Source of the DNA: Clostridiaceae bacterium
GTDB lineage: Bacteria > Bacillota > Clostridia > Lachnospirales > Lachnospiraceae
Direction of reading: 5' to 3'
Assembly: GCA_902362865.1 (NCBI GenBank)
Contig: CABIYE010000012.1
Coordinates: forward strand, 33,325 to 97,324
Length of the DNA stretch: 64,000 nucleotides
Under the pieces are notes generated by a model, which was given only the letters and a program-made list of their open reading frames with translations, did no database searches and had not been told where the DNA came from. Shown here one piece after another: positions 36,399-45,469 of this stretch. A program made the translations under genes and the position numbers. Position 1 is the stretch's first letter. Each line of letters opens with the position of its first letter.

Positions 36399-37289
36399 AT
36401 GTATCGCAGAATTGATTATAAAATAGAAAAAGAATACGAAGGGCTTCGGATTGAATTGTATTTAAAACGAAAAGGGTATTCCCATCAAAATCTTGTTACA
36501 ATCAAACACATGCCGGAAAGCATCCTGGTAAATGGTAAGTTCACCTATATGAACCAGCGTCTTTCCGCCGGGGATTGCCTGACCGTCCAAATTAACGAAA
36601 CTACCTGCTCTGAGAAAATCCCTCCGGTACAGCTTCCTCTCTCTATTGTTTATGAAGACGAAGATATCATTGTCATTAATAAAGCGGCCGGGATGCCGAT
36701 TCATCCATCACTGAATAACTATACCAACTCTATGGCAAATGCTCTTGCCTGGTATTATAAAGAACAGGGCAAGCCTTTTATTTTCCGCTGCTGCAACCGT
36801 CTGGACAGAGACACCTCCGGTCTTACGGTTGTTGCCAAGCATCTGGTAAGCGGCAATATCCTGTCCTCCATGGTGTCCCGCCGTGAATTCCACCGGGAAT
36901 ATCTTGCCATCGTGCGGGGACATGTTACTCCGGAATCCGGAACAATCAATGCCCCTCTTGCTCGCAAACCCGGAACGATTATCGAGCGGACCGTAGATTG
37001 GGAACAAGGTGAGCCTGCCATCACTCATTACAAAATGCTGGATGAAAAAAACGGTCACAGCCTGATTTCCCTGAGACTGGAAACAGGCCGCACCCATCAG
37101 ATCCGTATTCATATGAAACACCTAGGTTATCCGCTTATCGGAGATTATCTGTACAACCCGGATATGGAATTTATCACCAGGCAGGCGCTGCACTCTCACC
37201 AGATAGCATTTACCCACCCCATCACCGGAGCACCTATGGAATTTACTGCCCCGCTACCGGAAGACATGAAAGCGGTTTTATCCAGATAA
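36399..37289 (+). CDS. RluA family pseudouridine synthase
   Basis: 296 residues. The catalytic Asp is in NRLDRDTSGLTVVAK, with GRTHQIRIHMKHLGYPLIGD near the end. An S4-like N-terminal region (residues 15-65) is present. It makes pseudouridine in rRNA or tRNA; the exact site cannot be told. It stands alone on the plus strand. Confidence 0.92.
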   Translation: MYRRIDYKIEKEYEGLRIELYLKRKGYSHQNLVTIKHMPESILVNGKFTYMNQRLSAGDCLTVQINETTCSEKIPPVQLPLSIVYEDEDIIVINKAAGMPIHPSLNNYTNSMANALAWYYKEQGKPFIFRCCNRLDRDTSGLTVVAKHLVSGNILSSMVSRREFHREYLAIVRGHVTPESGTINAPLARKPGTIIERTVDWEQGEPAITHYKMLDEKNGHSLISLRLETGRTHQIRIHMKHLGYPLIGDYLYNPDMEFITRQALHSHQIAFTHPITGAPMEFTAPLPEDMKAVLSR

Positions 37290-37314
37290 TATTCTCTTTG
37301 TTCTTCTATGGTTC

Positions 37315-38556
37315 CTACGCCTTCCAAACGGCTTTTATAATAGAACCCAGCCTCGGCGTCGTTCCATAGAGCAATACACCCACGCGGTAAATCTTCGCCG
37401 AGAGTACTCCGACTCCCAGAACAGACCCTATAAGAATCACAATAGAAATTGTGATTTCGTACCATGGAACCGTACTCATGGCAATTCGGGTGAACATCGC
37501 CATCGGCGACGTAAACGGCACATAAGAACAGATGCGCATAGCCGTATTATCCACAGTTCCCGAGGACATAGAGAACACAACTACCACAAATGCGATAATA
37601 AATAAGAACGTCAACGGCATAACCGAAGTATTGATATCCTCCAGCTTTGTAGCCGTAGACCCAATTGCCCCATAAAGAAACGCATAAATCAAAAATCCCA
37701 GCACAAAGAATATCAGCATATAGCCCAACAACTCCGGCGGCATATCAAAAATGGAGGAAATAATCGGGTTCTCTCCCCAATATTCCTTATTCAGACTATA
37801 GAAAAATATAGCAGAACCAAATATGGCAAGCAATTGTATCAGCCCTGCAAGGCAGGACGCAGCGACCTTGCCGAACATCATACTGGTCGGTCTTGCACTG
37901 GTAATCAACACTTCCATCGCCCTGGAGCTCTTCTCAGTCGCCACATTCGTTGCTACCATCTGTCCATAAAGCAAAATCACCATATATAATGCAAATATCA
38001 TAATATACGTGTACCAGTAATTCTGCATCTGATCCTTACCAAGGCTTGCGGCTTCGCCTGTTATCTGCACCGCCATAATTTCTCCAACCTGCTCTTCTGT
38101 CATTCCTTCCCTAAGCATCGCATTCACACGATAAATGTTCTGCAGAACACCATTCGCAATCTCCATATTTTCATCATAGATAGACAGATTATCCACATAA
38201 TAGGTATAGGATACCGATCCTGTCATAACAAATGCACATTCTGCTTCACCAGATTTGATTTTCGCCTGTATACTCTCCAAATCCTCTTCCGTCCCTTGGA
38301 CATCATATCCTGCAAACGCTTCTGAAAAGGCACTTTCTACCATGTCCGTCTGCTCCGGCACGTCAGCCTTTACAAGCATAACCGAAAGTTCCGAAGACTC
38401 TTTGTCATCTGTACCGCCTAAAAAAGTATCATTCAAACGTGGAAAGAACATCACTCCGGCAATCAGCAGCATTAAAAAAACAGTAACTCCCACAAAAACT
38501 TTATTTCTAAAGTAATATTTCATCTCAAATTTCAATATTTTCCAGAATTGCTTCAT
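37315..38556 (-). CDS. ABC-2 type permease (NatB-like)
   Basis: 413 residues: one N-terminal helix, a large outside domain (about 40-180), then five or six helices, with the family signature EKSSRAMEVLITSARPTSMMFGKV. It is the membrane half of a sodium- or drug-export ABC transporter. It overlaps the ATPase gene by 4 nt. Confidence 0.9.
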   Translation of the reverse strand: MKQFWKILKFEMKYYFRNKVFVGVTVFLMLLIAGVMFFPRLNDTFLGGTDDKESSELSVMLVKADVPEQTDMVESAFSEAFAGYDVQGTEEDLESIQAKIKSGEAECAFVMTGSVSYTYYVDNLSIYDENMEIANGVLQNIYRVNAMLREGMTEEQVGEIMAVQITGEAASLGKDQMQNYWYTYIMIFALYMVILLYGQMVATNVATEKSSRAMEVLITSARPTSMMFGKVAASCLAGLIQLLAIFGSAIFFYSLNKEYWGENPIISSIFDMPPELLGYMLIFFVLGFLIYAFLYGAIGSTATKLEDINTSVMPLTFLFIIAFVVVVFSMSSGTVDNTAMRICSYVPFTSPMAMFTRIAMSTVPWYEITISIVILIGSVLGVGVLSAKIYRVGVLLYGTTPRLGSIIKAVWKA

Positions 38557-39455
38557 CTCTGCTCCTCCTTCTGATCCCCGGCGTATTCAACAAAAATGTC
38601 ATTCAATGACGGTTCAAACACTTTGACTTCATCGATATCATACTGTTCTATGAGATGCGCCATCATCGATTTTTTATCATTTGCAGAATCCAACTGTATC
38701 ATCAACCCTTCGTCTTCCATGACTGTGCAGCGCTCTCCCAACTCTGCCTGTATTCTGTCCGGCTGCTCCGTCCGCACAACAAGACGGTCACGCACATAAT
38801 TCCTCTTAATCTCATGAAGTTCCCCCTGGATTGCCACCCTGCCATCATTTAAAATGGCAATACTATCGCAAAATTCTTCAATATAATTCATCTGATGGCT
38901 GGAGAAAAGGACTATCTTGCCCGCTGCAATCTGTTCCTTCACCACATCCTTAAGCAGCATGGCATTCACCGGATCGAGGCCTGAAAAGGGTTCATCAAGT
39001 ATCACAATAGCAGGGTCATGGGCAAGCGCTGTCACCAATTGAATTTTCTGCTGGTTTCCTTTCGACAATGTATCCAGACGCTTATTACGGTACTCCGCCA
39101 TCCCCAGCCGCTCCAGCCAGTAATCCACGGACTTTGCCGCCGCTTTATGGCTCATTCCCTTCAATTCGGCAAAATAAGTAAGCTGATCTATAATAATCTT
39201 TTTAGGATAAAGCCCCCTTTCTTCCGGCAGATAACCAATCTGTACTTTTTTATAATCAATATTCCTGTCATCAACCAATACTACTCCGCGGTCTGCCGGA
39301 AATACATCCATTAAAATACGTATGGAAGTTGTCTTACCCGCTCCGTTCCTGCCAAGAAGCCCAAACGCTTTCCCTGATTCCGCCCGGAAAGATACGCCTT
39401 TAAGAACTTTTTTCTGTCCAAAAGATTTCTCGATATTTCTTAATTCCAGTCTCAT
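38553..39455 (-). CDS. ABC transporter ATP-binding protein (NatA-like)
   Basis: About 300 residues. Walker A GRNGAGKTT, signature LSKGNQQKI, Walker B VILDEPFSGLD, and a C-terminal DUF4162-like domain. I chose the ATG at 39455 with GGAGG 7 nt upstream. The frame opens at 39485, which would run into the operator region. Expressed divergently from the XRE regulator. Confidence 0.93.
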   Translation of the reverse strand: MRLELRNIEKSFGQKKVLKGVSFRAESGKAFGLLGRNGAGKTTSIRILMDVFPADRGVVLVDDRNIDYKKVQIGYLPEERGLYPKKIIIDQLTYFAELKGMSHKAAAKSVDYWLERLGMAEYRNKRLDTLSKGNQQKIQLVTALAHDPAIVILDEPFSGLDPVNAMLLKDVVKEQIAAGKIVLFSSHQMNYIEEFCDSIAILNDGRVAIQGELHEIKRNYVRDRLVVRTEQPDRIQAELGERCTVMEDEGLMIQLDSANDKKSMMAHLIEQYDIDEVKVFEPSLNDIFVEYAGDQKEEQR

Positions 39456-39479
39456 TACAACACCTCCGTCTTTCTGTTT

Positions 39480-39564
39480 TGACAACTTTATTTGTCACTT
39501 TCAACTATAGCATTGACAAATAAAGTTGTCAATGCTATAGTTATTCTGACAAGAATATTTGTCA
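39480..39564. promoter_or_regulatory. symmetrical divergent promoters with three repressor sites
   Basis: Three copies of TGACA-N8-TGTCA lie at 39480-39497, 39514-39531 and 39547-39564, with centres 34 and 33 bp apart. The middle copy sits between two identical back-to-back promoters. Plus strand: TTGACA 39513-39518, 17 nt, TATAGT 39536-39541. Minus strand: TTGACA 39527-39532, 17 nt, TATAGT 39504-39509. The whole core (39503-39542) is a palindrome with 16-bp arms. A single repressor could shut off both the exporter and its own gene. Confidence 0.85.
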
Positions 39565-39577
39565 TTTTTACCAAACT

Positions 39578-39820
39578 ATGCATAGATTATTTAGGAAAGA
39601 AGATGATGATTTGCCTTTATATAACCGTTTAAAAGAACATCGGGCAAAACTGGGAATTAACCAGACTGACCTTGGAAAGATGGCAGGCGTTTCCAGGCAG
39701 ACCATAAGTCTAATCGAAAGAGGTGACTACTCCCCTTCGGTTTCTTTAGCGTTAAAACTCTCAAAAATCTGTCAAGTAACTGTAGAAGATATTTTTACCT
39801 ATGAGGAGGACGAATTATGA
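39578..39820 (+). CDS. XRE family (HTH_3) transcriptional regulator
   Basis: 80 residues. The helix-turn-helix is NQTDLGKMAGVSRQTISLIE and the C-terminal VTVEDIFTYEEDE is typical of the YozG/HipB-like short regulators. It has no effector domain. The ATG at 39578 lacks a good SD. An internal TTG at 39611 has AGGAAAG 10 nt upstream and would give the usual MPLYNRLKEHR start. It probably binds the TGACA-N8-TGTCA sites. Confidence 0.88.
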   Translation: MHRLFRKEDDDLPLYNRLKEHRAKLGINQTDLGKMAGVSRQTISLIERGDYSPSVSLALKLSKICQVTVEDIFTYEEDEL

Positions 39821-40599
39821 ACAACCAAAGAACAAATCCATACTTAAAATCAGGAATCATCCTGCTTCTTTCAGCGATAGGAGGCGCCATACTGGGGATT
39901 GTACTCCTGTTTATTTTCTCCTATTCAAACGGAAACATAGAAACCGGTTTAACTCTGCTTACACACACCCTTCAGTCATTGATTCTTCCGTTTCTAATTT
40001 GTATTACGATATTAACCGTATTAGCCGGAGAATTTACGATAAAAAAACTAACATATATCTGCGGGCAGATTCTCCGAACCGAAGATGAAGAATGCGACAT
40101 CTGGGAATATGAAGAAGAGAAAGTAAGCGCCTGGGGAATGAATATGAACATCCTGTCCCAGGTTCTGTGTGTCATTGTTCTGTCAGCGGGATATTCTACG
40201 AAATATATCGAAACCGCCGCAAAACTTCCCTTCCTGTGGGCATGCATTATTTTTATTCTCTGCTACATATACGACAGTTTCTGGCAGATTCGGTATATCA
40301 GACTGATACAAAAAACCTATCCTGATAAGAAAGGTGATCCAACATCCAAGAAATTTCAACAGCAGTGGCTGGCAAGCTGCGACGAAGCAGAAAAACAGAT
40401 TATCTACCAAAGTGCCTGGCATTCCTATATTACACTGAACAAACGGATTCCTCTGCTTCTGCTTATCACAATGCTCCTGCATTTATTTTTAGATACCGGA
40501 ATGCTGGCGATTGTAATCGTTGCTGTAATCTGGCTGACAATTACAATTTCCTACAATCATTCCTGTGTAAAGTTAAGGAAAGAGAAAATCTCCAATTAA
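39817..40599 (+). CDS. DUF3169 family membrane protein
   Basis: 260 residues with five or six helices (GIILLLSAIGGAILGIVLLF, SLILPFLICITILTV, VLCVIVLSAGYS, LLLLITMLLHLFL, MLAIVIVAVIWLTI) and a polar middle. It overlaps the regulator by 4 nt (ATGA). DUF3169 genes are commonly found beside such XRE regulators. It may sense membrane stress or act as an anti-regulator, which is inference. Confidence 0.8.
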   Translation: MNNQRTNPYLKSGIILLLSAIGGAILGIVLLFIFSYSNGNIETGLTLLTHTLQSLILPFLICITILTVLAGEFTIKKLTYICGQILRTEDEECDIWEYEEEKVSAWGMNMNILSQVLCVIVLSAGYSTKYIETAAKLPFLWACIIFILCYIYDSFWQIRYIRLIQKTYPDKKGDPTSKKFQQQWLASCDEAEKQIIYQSAWHSYITLNKRIPLLLLITMLLHLFLDTGMLAIVIVAVIWLTITISYNHSCVKLRKEKISN

Positions 40600-40617
40600 T
40601 ATAACAAAAAACCTTCT

Positions 40618-40640
40618 GCTGCCCGGACAGGGCAGCTTTT
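40618..40640 (+). terminator. intrinsic terminator of the XRE-DUF3169 operon
   Basis: GCTGCCC, loop GGACA, GGGCAGC, TTTT. Confidence 0.85.
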
Positions 40641-40706
40641 CTGTGTGAAATCTTCTATAGTTCATTACCTGCTTTTATATGAAAACGCTTTCTCATGCTG
40701 TATCAT

Positions 40707-41375
40707 TTAAAAACTGCCCGGCTGCCATTGTGTCAGAACATCTGTCAGTTCTTCCACCGTTCCAACAATTTTCGCAGGTTTCGCTTTTTCTAACTCTTCC
40801 ACACTTCCATATCCATAAGAAACAGCTACACAGGGAATTCCTTCCGCCCTGGCTCCAATCACATCATGTTCTTTATCTCCAACCATAACAATCTTATCCC
40901 TGTGTTCCGTCATCCGAAGCCTTCTTAATGTCTCTTCAATTACTTCAGCTTTATCTGTCCGCTTCTCCCCCATAGTGCTTCCCACAATTTCATCAAAACA
41001 GTCTGCTATTTGAAAATGTTCCAAAATTTGCTTTACATAATATTCCGGTTTTGATGAGGACACTGCTAAAATGTTATCTTTGCTTTTCAACGTACCAAGC
41101 ATCTTCTCTATTCCCGGATAAAGTCGGTTTTCAAAAATACCGACAGCTGCATACCGTTCTCGATAAATCTCCACAGCCGCCTGTGCTGTTTCCTTGTCGA
41201 ATCCTGCATAATCCATGAACTGCTTCAGCAGAGGCGGTCCGATAAAAGCCTGCAATTTCTCCAGGTTATTTTCCGGTCTGCCCAGCTTTTCCAAGGCATA
41301 TTGAACAGATTTGGTGATTCCCTCTCCTGATTCCGTCAAAGTCCCATCCAGATCAAATAAAATCGTTTTTTTCAT
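40707..41375 (-). CDS. HAD-IA hydrolase, phosphoglycolate-phosphatase-like
   Basis: 222 residues. Motif I FDLDGTLTESGEG (Asp8, Asp10), motif II SSSKP, motif III/IV VMVGDKEHDVIGARAEG. A helical cap domain fills residues 20-90. It resembles PpaX/Gph phosphatases acting on pyrophosphate or 2-phosphoglycolate; the substrate is not clear. Confidence 0.88.
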   Translation of the reverse strand: MKKTILFDLDGTLTESGEGITKSVQYALEKLGRPENNLEKLQAFIGPPLLKQFMDYAGFDKETAQAAVEIYRERYAAVGIFENRLYPGIEKMLGTLKSKDNILAVSSSKPEYYVKQILEHFQIADCFDEIVGSTMGEKRTDKAEVIEETLRRLRMTEHRDKIVMVGDKEHDVIGARAEGIPCVAVSYGYGSVEELEKAKPAKIVGTVEELTDVLTQWQPGSF

Positions 41376-41433
41376 ATTGTCTTTTCACATCCTTTTCCGA
41401 TTCATACCGTCTGTCATCGTATCCGATTGCATT

Positions 41434-42153
41434 TTACGGTTCTACAGACATATTCGTATGCTTCCGGATCTTCTTATATTCTCCGCAAAACTCTCGTCCC
41501 GTAACATAATCTATGGCATCCACACACATAAACCCTGAACCTTCCTTCGTATCTGCCAGCAGCACATCTCCGGGAACCACCGGATTCCTCAACGTATAAA
41601 TCCAGCGGTATCTCTTATCATTCTTCACAATCCACTTACCCTCAGAAAGCGCCACGTGTCTTCCTGCCACTGTCTTATACAAAGGCTGCTCAGAAAAAGC
41701 CTCATATACATCTACATCCGGCCAAATTCCGTATTTCTCAGCAAGGAGATAAGAAATGTAGCCGTCCCGTATCTGCTTCTCCTCATCTACCACGATCCCA
41801 TGAGCCAGCTTCCCGGTGTTCTGATAATACTGCTCGTAGTAACACAGCTTATCAGGAGACGGTGCTGACATCGCTTCTGTCAGAATCTTATCCGCCGGAC
41901 ATGTATTCAACTGTGTAATAATCTTACAATAGGCAAAAATCCCCTTCAGCCACTCAGTCTCTTCTAATATCCTGCAAGCCCGATAAACCGTACTGTCCCT
42001 TTCCCGCGTGTCTACCGGAATATAGATGTTCTGAAAACCGGAATACTTCATTCCCACCGTCAGAAGCAGCTTATCTATCCGCTGGATCAACGCCTCGTTC
42101 TCATCTCGCTTTTCTTCATCCAGATGTAAAAAAACTGATAAACCTTCATTCAT
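41434..42153 (-). CDS. uncharacterised soluble protein
   Basis: About 239 residues with no signal peptide or membrane segment. I do not recognise a family. Visible features are an N-terminal FLHLDEEKRDENEALI, a mid region with DKLCYYEQYYQN and a C-terminal YRWIYTLRNPVVPGDVLL. I chose the ATG at 42153 with AGGAGG 7 nt upstream. It has its own promoter (42196-42224). Confidence 0.65.
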   Translation of the reverse strand: MNEGLSVFLHLDEEKRDENEALIQRIDKLLLTVGMKYSGFQNIYIPVDTRERDSTVYRACRILEETEWLKGIFAYCKIITQLNTCPADKILTEAMSAPSPDKLCYYEQYYQNTGKLAHGIVVDEEKQIRDGYISYLLAEKYGIWPDVDVYEAFSEQPLYKTVAGRHVALSEGKWIVKNDKRYRWIYTLRNPVVPGDVLLADTKEGSGFMCVDAIDYVTGREFCGEYKKIRKHTNMSVEP

Positions 42154-42195
42154 ACAAATTCCTCCTTCCAAAAAAGAACCAAATAAGATACTTCA

Positions 42196-42224
42196 ATCAT
42201 ACCTCATCCGATTCTTTATGTCAA
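42196..42224 (-). promoter_or_regulatory. promoter of the 41434-42153 gene
   Basis: On the minus strand TTGACA, 17 nt, TATGAT. Transcription start is expected about 35 nt before the ATG. The 70 nt further upstream (to 42308) hold nothing I can identify. Confidence 0.75.
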
Positions 42225-42308
42225 GTAAGGATTGAAAATTTTTACTACGCTGCAAAATGAAAGTACAGGAGCCGCCAGGAAGTATATATTCAACTGCCTT
42301 TCGCCCCA

Positions 42309-43016
42309 TCAGTCTTTAAAATCCGCAGCTATACTTTTTAAATATTTCTGCGTATATACACAAACCGCAAAGCATCTTCCACATAAATCTGTTTCAATGC
42401 CTGTTTTCTGTAGCATTATCTCTACTTGCTTTTTATAGCATTTATTTATGTCCACAATTTCTTCTCTTTGTATGCCGACTTCCCATAAGGTTCCCTTTAA
42501 TGCTTGTGCAGGACATTTTTTCACACACAAATTGCAATATCCACAACGTGATTGATTAATTGGATCATTACACTCCAGAGGGGCATTTGTTAAAAAAGAA
42601 GAAATGCGTATAGCTGCTCCGTACTGCGGCGTGACTAACAGACAATTTTTTCCAATCCAGCCAAGTCCGGCTCTTGTAGCCACAGTTTTATGCGGAAGCC
42701 TGGAAATATTATTCTGATCAATTTTTACACGATCTGTTGTCTGCTCATAAACCTCAAATCCTCTGTTTCTTAAAAATTCTCCCCCTGCCATAATTATTTC
42801 ATTCAATTTCTCATTCAAAGAATAGTACAAATTATAATATTCTTTCGTTGGAGCCTCCTGTAAGTCAATGATAACATTTTGGGGCAGCGCAACGGCAACT
42901 GCTACTCCTCTCTTGAAATTACAGTTTTCAACCTTGCTCATATCTCCGATTCCAACCAGATCGGCACCTTGACAACGTAATATTCTTTTTAATTCTTCTG
43001 TTAACTCCATATCCAT
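42309..43016 (-). CDS. iron-sulfur protein related to epoxyqueuosine reductase (QueG-like)
   Basis: 235 residues. Two ferredoxin-type clusters at the C-terminus: CGYCNLCVKKCP and CGRCFAVC with an earlier Cys in INKCYKK. The N-terminal half has the QueG-like TVATRAGLGWIGKNCLLV and ISSFLTNAPLECN. It is much shorter than QueG (about 380) and lacks the HEAT-repeat tail, so tRNA queuosine reduction is doubtful. A family of short QueG-like reductases is more likely. It lies 47 nt after the broken enolase paralogue. Confidence 0.75.
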   Translation of the reverse strand: MDMELTEELKRILRCQGADLVGIGDMSKVENCNFKRGVAVAVALPQNVIIDLQEAPTKEYYNLYYSLNEKLNEIIMAGGEFLRNRGFEVYEQTTDRVKIDQNNISRLPHKTVATRAGLGWIGKNCLLVTPQYGAAIRISSFLTNAPLECNDPINQSRCGYCNLCVKKCPAQALKGTLWEVGIQREEIVDINKCYKKQVEIMLQKTGIETDLCGRCFAVCVYTQKYLKSIAADFKD

Positions 43017-43063
43017 AATATCTCGCTCCTCCTATTATTCTTTCACAGATTATATATTTGTAT

Positions 43064-44138
43064 TTATTTTAGAAGCGGATTTCGGAAGCTACGACCAGCG
43101 TAGACGGCTTCAGAACCCAGTTCCTGCTCAATCTTCAGAAGGCGGTTGAACTTAGCGCTGTGTTCAGAACGTACGCACACACCGGTCTTGTACTGCCCCG
43201 AATTAATGGCAACGGTCAGATCGGCCAACAGGCTATCCTCCGATTCACCGGATCGTTCAGAAGTCATAACGCCATAACCACTACGGTATGCCAGTTCAGC
43301 GGCATCATATGCCTCGGTTAGCGTTCCAATCTGATTATACTTCCAAAGCAAAGCATTTGCCGCACCCGTCGGCATTTTCTTTTTCATAATAGCCGGATTG
43401 GTGACGAAAAAGTCATCGCCCACTACTTGAATATCAAGCTCCCTAGTAGCTAGAACGAATCCTTCCACATCATTTTCATCGAAGGGGTCTTCAATTGTTG
43501 TAATAGGAAAATCCCCCGGAAGTATTGACTGACTGAGCCAGCGACCCGAATTTCTCAGTAACCATATCCAACAATGTAAAATACAGTTTGCGTGACAACT
43601 CCATTGCTTCTACCAGAGAATCGGCGCCTATAGGAAGAAAACTAAACTCCTGAATCTCGCTGCTGGCACCATAAGAATAGTGTCCGCCACTAACATAATC
43701 CATCATGGGAACCGGAATAATTCTCGCATTACCGTTTACATATCGGTAAATTGGCATGTGGAGGGTATTCGCGGCTGCTACGGTAGCTGCTGCCGAAACG
43801 GCCACAAGGGCATTCGCGCCCAGACGACTTTTATTCGGTGTGCCATCCAGCTCGCACATAGCATGGTCAATCTTTCGCTGCTGAGTCACATCCATGCCAA
43901 TCAGTAATTCTTTTAGCTCTGTCTCGATTTTTTCTACGGCTTTTAAGCAGCCGACGCCGCCGAACCGTTCCCCGCCATCTCTCAGTTCAACGGCTTCATC
44001 CGAACCGATAGACTGCCCCATAGGAGCCACAGAGGTTCCCTTCTCGTTTCCCACTTCGATAGTGACCTCCAAAGTTGGAATATAAAGGCCATTATACACT
44101 TCTCTTGCTTTTACGTCTGTAATCTTTAATTCATTCAT
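43064..44138 (-). pseudogene. enolase paralogue with internal deletion
   Basis: The N-terminal part (44138-43491) reads MNELKITDVKAREVYNG and IPVPMMDYVSGGHYSYGAS and stops after SLAQSVNTSGGF. The enolase C-terminal part resumes in another frame with TTIEDPFDENDVEGF, then GDDFFVTN, LLWKYNQIGTLTEA and SERSGESED, ending near 43064. About 75 residues between them are lost, including a metal ligand region. Even the intact ancestor was unusual: canonical SHRSGETED has His, here Glu, at an active-site position. It sits between EutH and the QueG-like gene. Confidence 0.85.
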
Positions 44139-44153
44139 AATCCCTGCCCCTTT

Positions 44154-45258
44154 CTAAGAAATAACCTCTGTTCTTAAAGTCTGCTTTTGAAAGTGAAAAA
44201 TAAAACAAGCGATAGCTGTGCCGATAACACCTCCGGACAATTTGCAAGCCAGCAATGCGGGAATCAATTGAGGCTCTACCCCGGTACAGAAAGCCAGATA
44301 ATCCCCAAAAGCAAATCCCGCACATGAGATAAATGCGCTGTTTATTATTTTCCCAAGCGGTGTCATATCTTTCATCATTCCATAAGCAGGAATCGTGTTG
44401 GCCAGAGCGGCAATCATTCCGCCGATGTCTGTCGCAGAAAGCCCAATCAACTTCCCCGCCGCAGAGAGTGGTCTTCCTGCCACATGAATAATAATATAAA
44501 CCATAGGATAAGCGCCCGCCAGTACAATCGCTATGCCGCCAATAGTTAAAAACGATTCCGATAAAGGTGTCATTCCCTGGACAATCGTTATTCCCGTCAA
44601 TTCTGTGAAGATAGCAATGGCCAATGCAATAGTGATTATAGCAATTATGCACCTTGAAAACCATTCAAAGCCCCGAATCATCTTTTCCGGTATCATGGCA
44701 AGTCCCAAAGCGATGACCAGTGCAATAAAAAAAAACAGGAATGATATTCACAACAGCCATATGCATGTCAAAACCGGCAACAAACGCCCCAATAAGACAT
44801 CCAAAGGGAATTGCGATTATGCCAGATAACGTACCCATTGCAAAATATCGACAATCCTCTTTTTGCAGAATTCCCAAAGCTACAGGAATTCCAAATCCTA
44901 TGGTAGAGCCCATAGTAGGAGCCAACAACACCGCCGAAAAATTTGCCAGATTTGCATTATCAGTCATACTGTGGGCCAGTGCGTAACCGCCCGTGTCCAA
45001 AGACAAGAGAATGGAACCCGCCATAACGGGATCTGCCCCAAAGAGCCTGAAATAAGGACCGGCAATTCTTCTAATCACATCACCCAGTAATGGCGCTATA
45101 CTGGTCATTCCAATCATACCCAGAGCCAATGGCCCCATAGCATTAAAACCTTCTTCAAACTGCTTTCCCAGTCCAAAACGGTTTCCGATGCATCGGTCAG
45201 CGGCTCCGAGCAGCATGAATCCGACCATGATATAAATAATGATTTTGCTAATGTTCAA
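44154..45258 (-). pseudogene. eutH: EutH-family ethanolamine permease, frameshifted
   Basis: The N-terminal half (45258 to about 44732) reads MNISKIIIYIMVGFMLLGAADRC in two parts of the first helix, then LSLDTGGYALAHSM and LAPTMGSTIGFGIPVA. It loses register at NIIPVFF in a run of nine T (minus strand). With eight T the frame would join LVIALGLAMIPEKM, and the C-terminal half (44708-44154) continues to the stop. Together they make a full-length EutH of about 365 residues. The start is a TTG with GGAGGG 6 nt upstream. No other eut genes are here. Confidence 0.85.
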
Positions 45259-45392
45259 AGTATCCCTCCAAGTTATAAAATTGTTTTGATATCATTATAA
45301 TAATAATCCTCCCAAAGAATCGCAATATAAGTCTCAAATATAGCGAAATAAATAATCCGTGATGAAGATAAGTGATTCAAATTAAAATTTCA

Positions 45393-45407
45393 TTCTCAAA
45401 ATGAGAA
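45393..45407. promoter_or_regulatory. palindrome in the eutH/regulator intergenic region
   Basis: TTCTCA-AAA-TGAGAA is a perfect inverted repeat 63 nt before the regulator's first ATG. It may be a binding site for that regulator. Confidence 0.45.
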
Positions 45408-45469
45408 AAACACTGGATAAAGCAAAACATTTGTGATATAAAAGTAAAAAAAGAATAAGGAGTGACAAA

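Noticed and set aside
42309..43016. True epoxyqueuosine reductase QueG
   Set aside because: It is about 140 residues too short and lacks the C-terminal HEAT-like region; only the Fe-S part and one motif agree.
43064..44138. Housekeeping enolase
   Set aside because: The sequence departs from enolase at active-site positions and is deleted in the middle, so it cannot be the glycolytic enzyme.
44131..44664. A 177-codon minus frame overlapping eutH
   Set aside because: It is an out-of-frame shadow of the EutH C-terminal half, which has the recognisable sequence.
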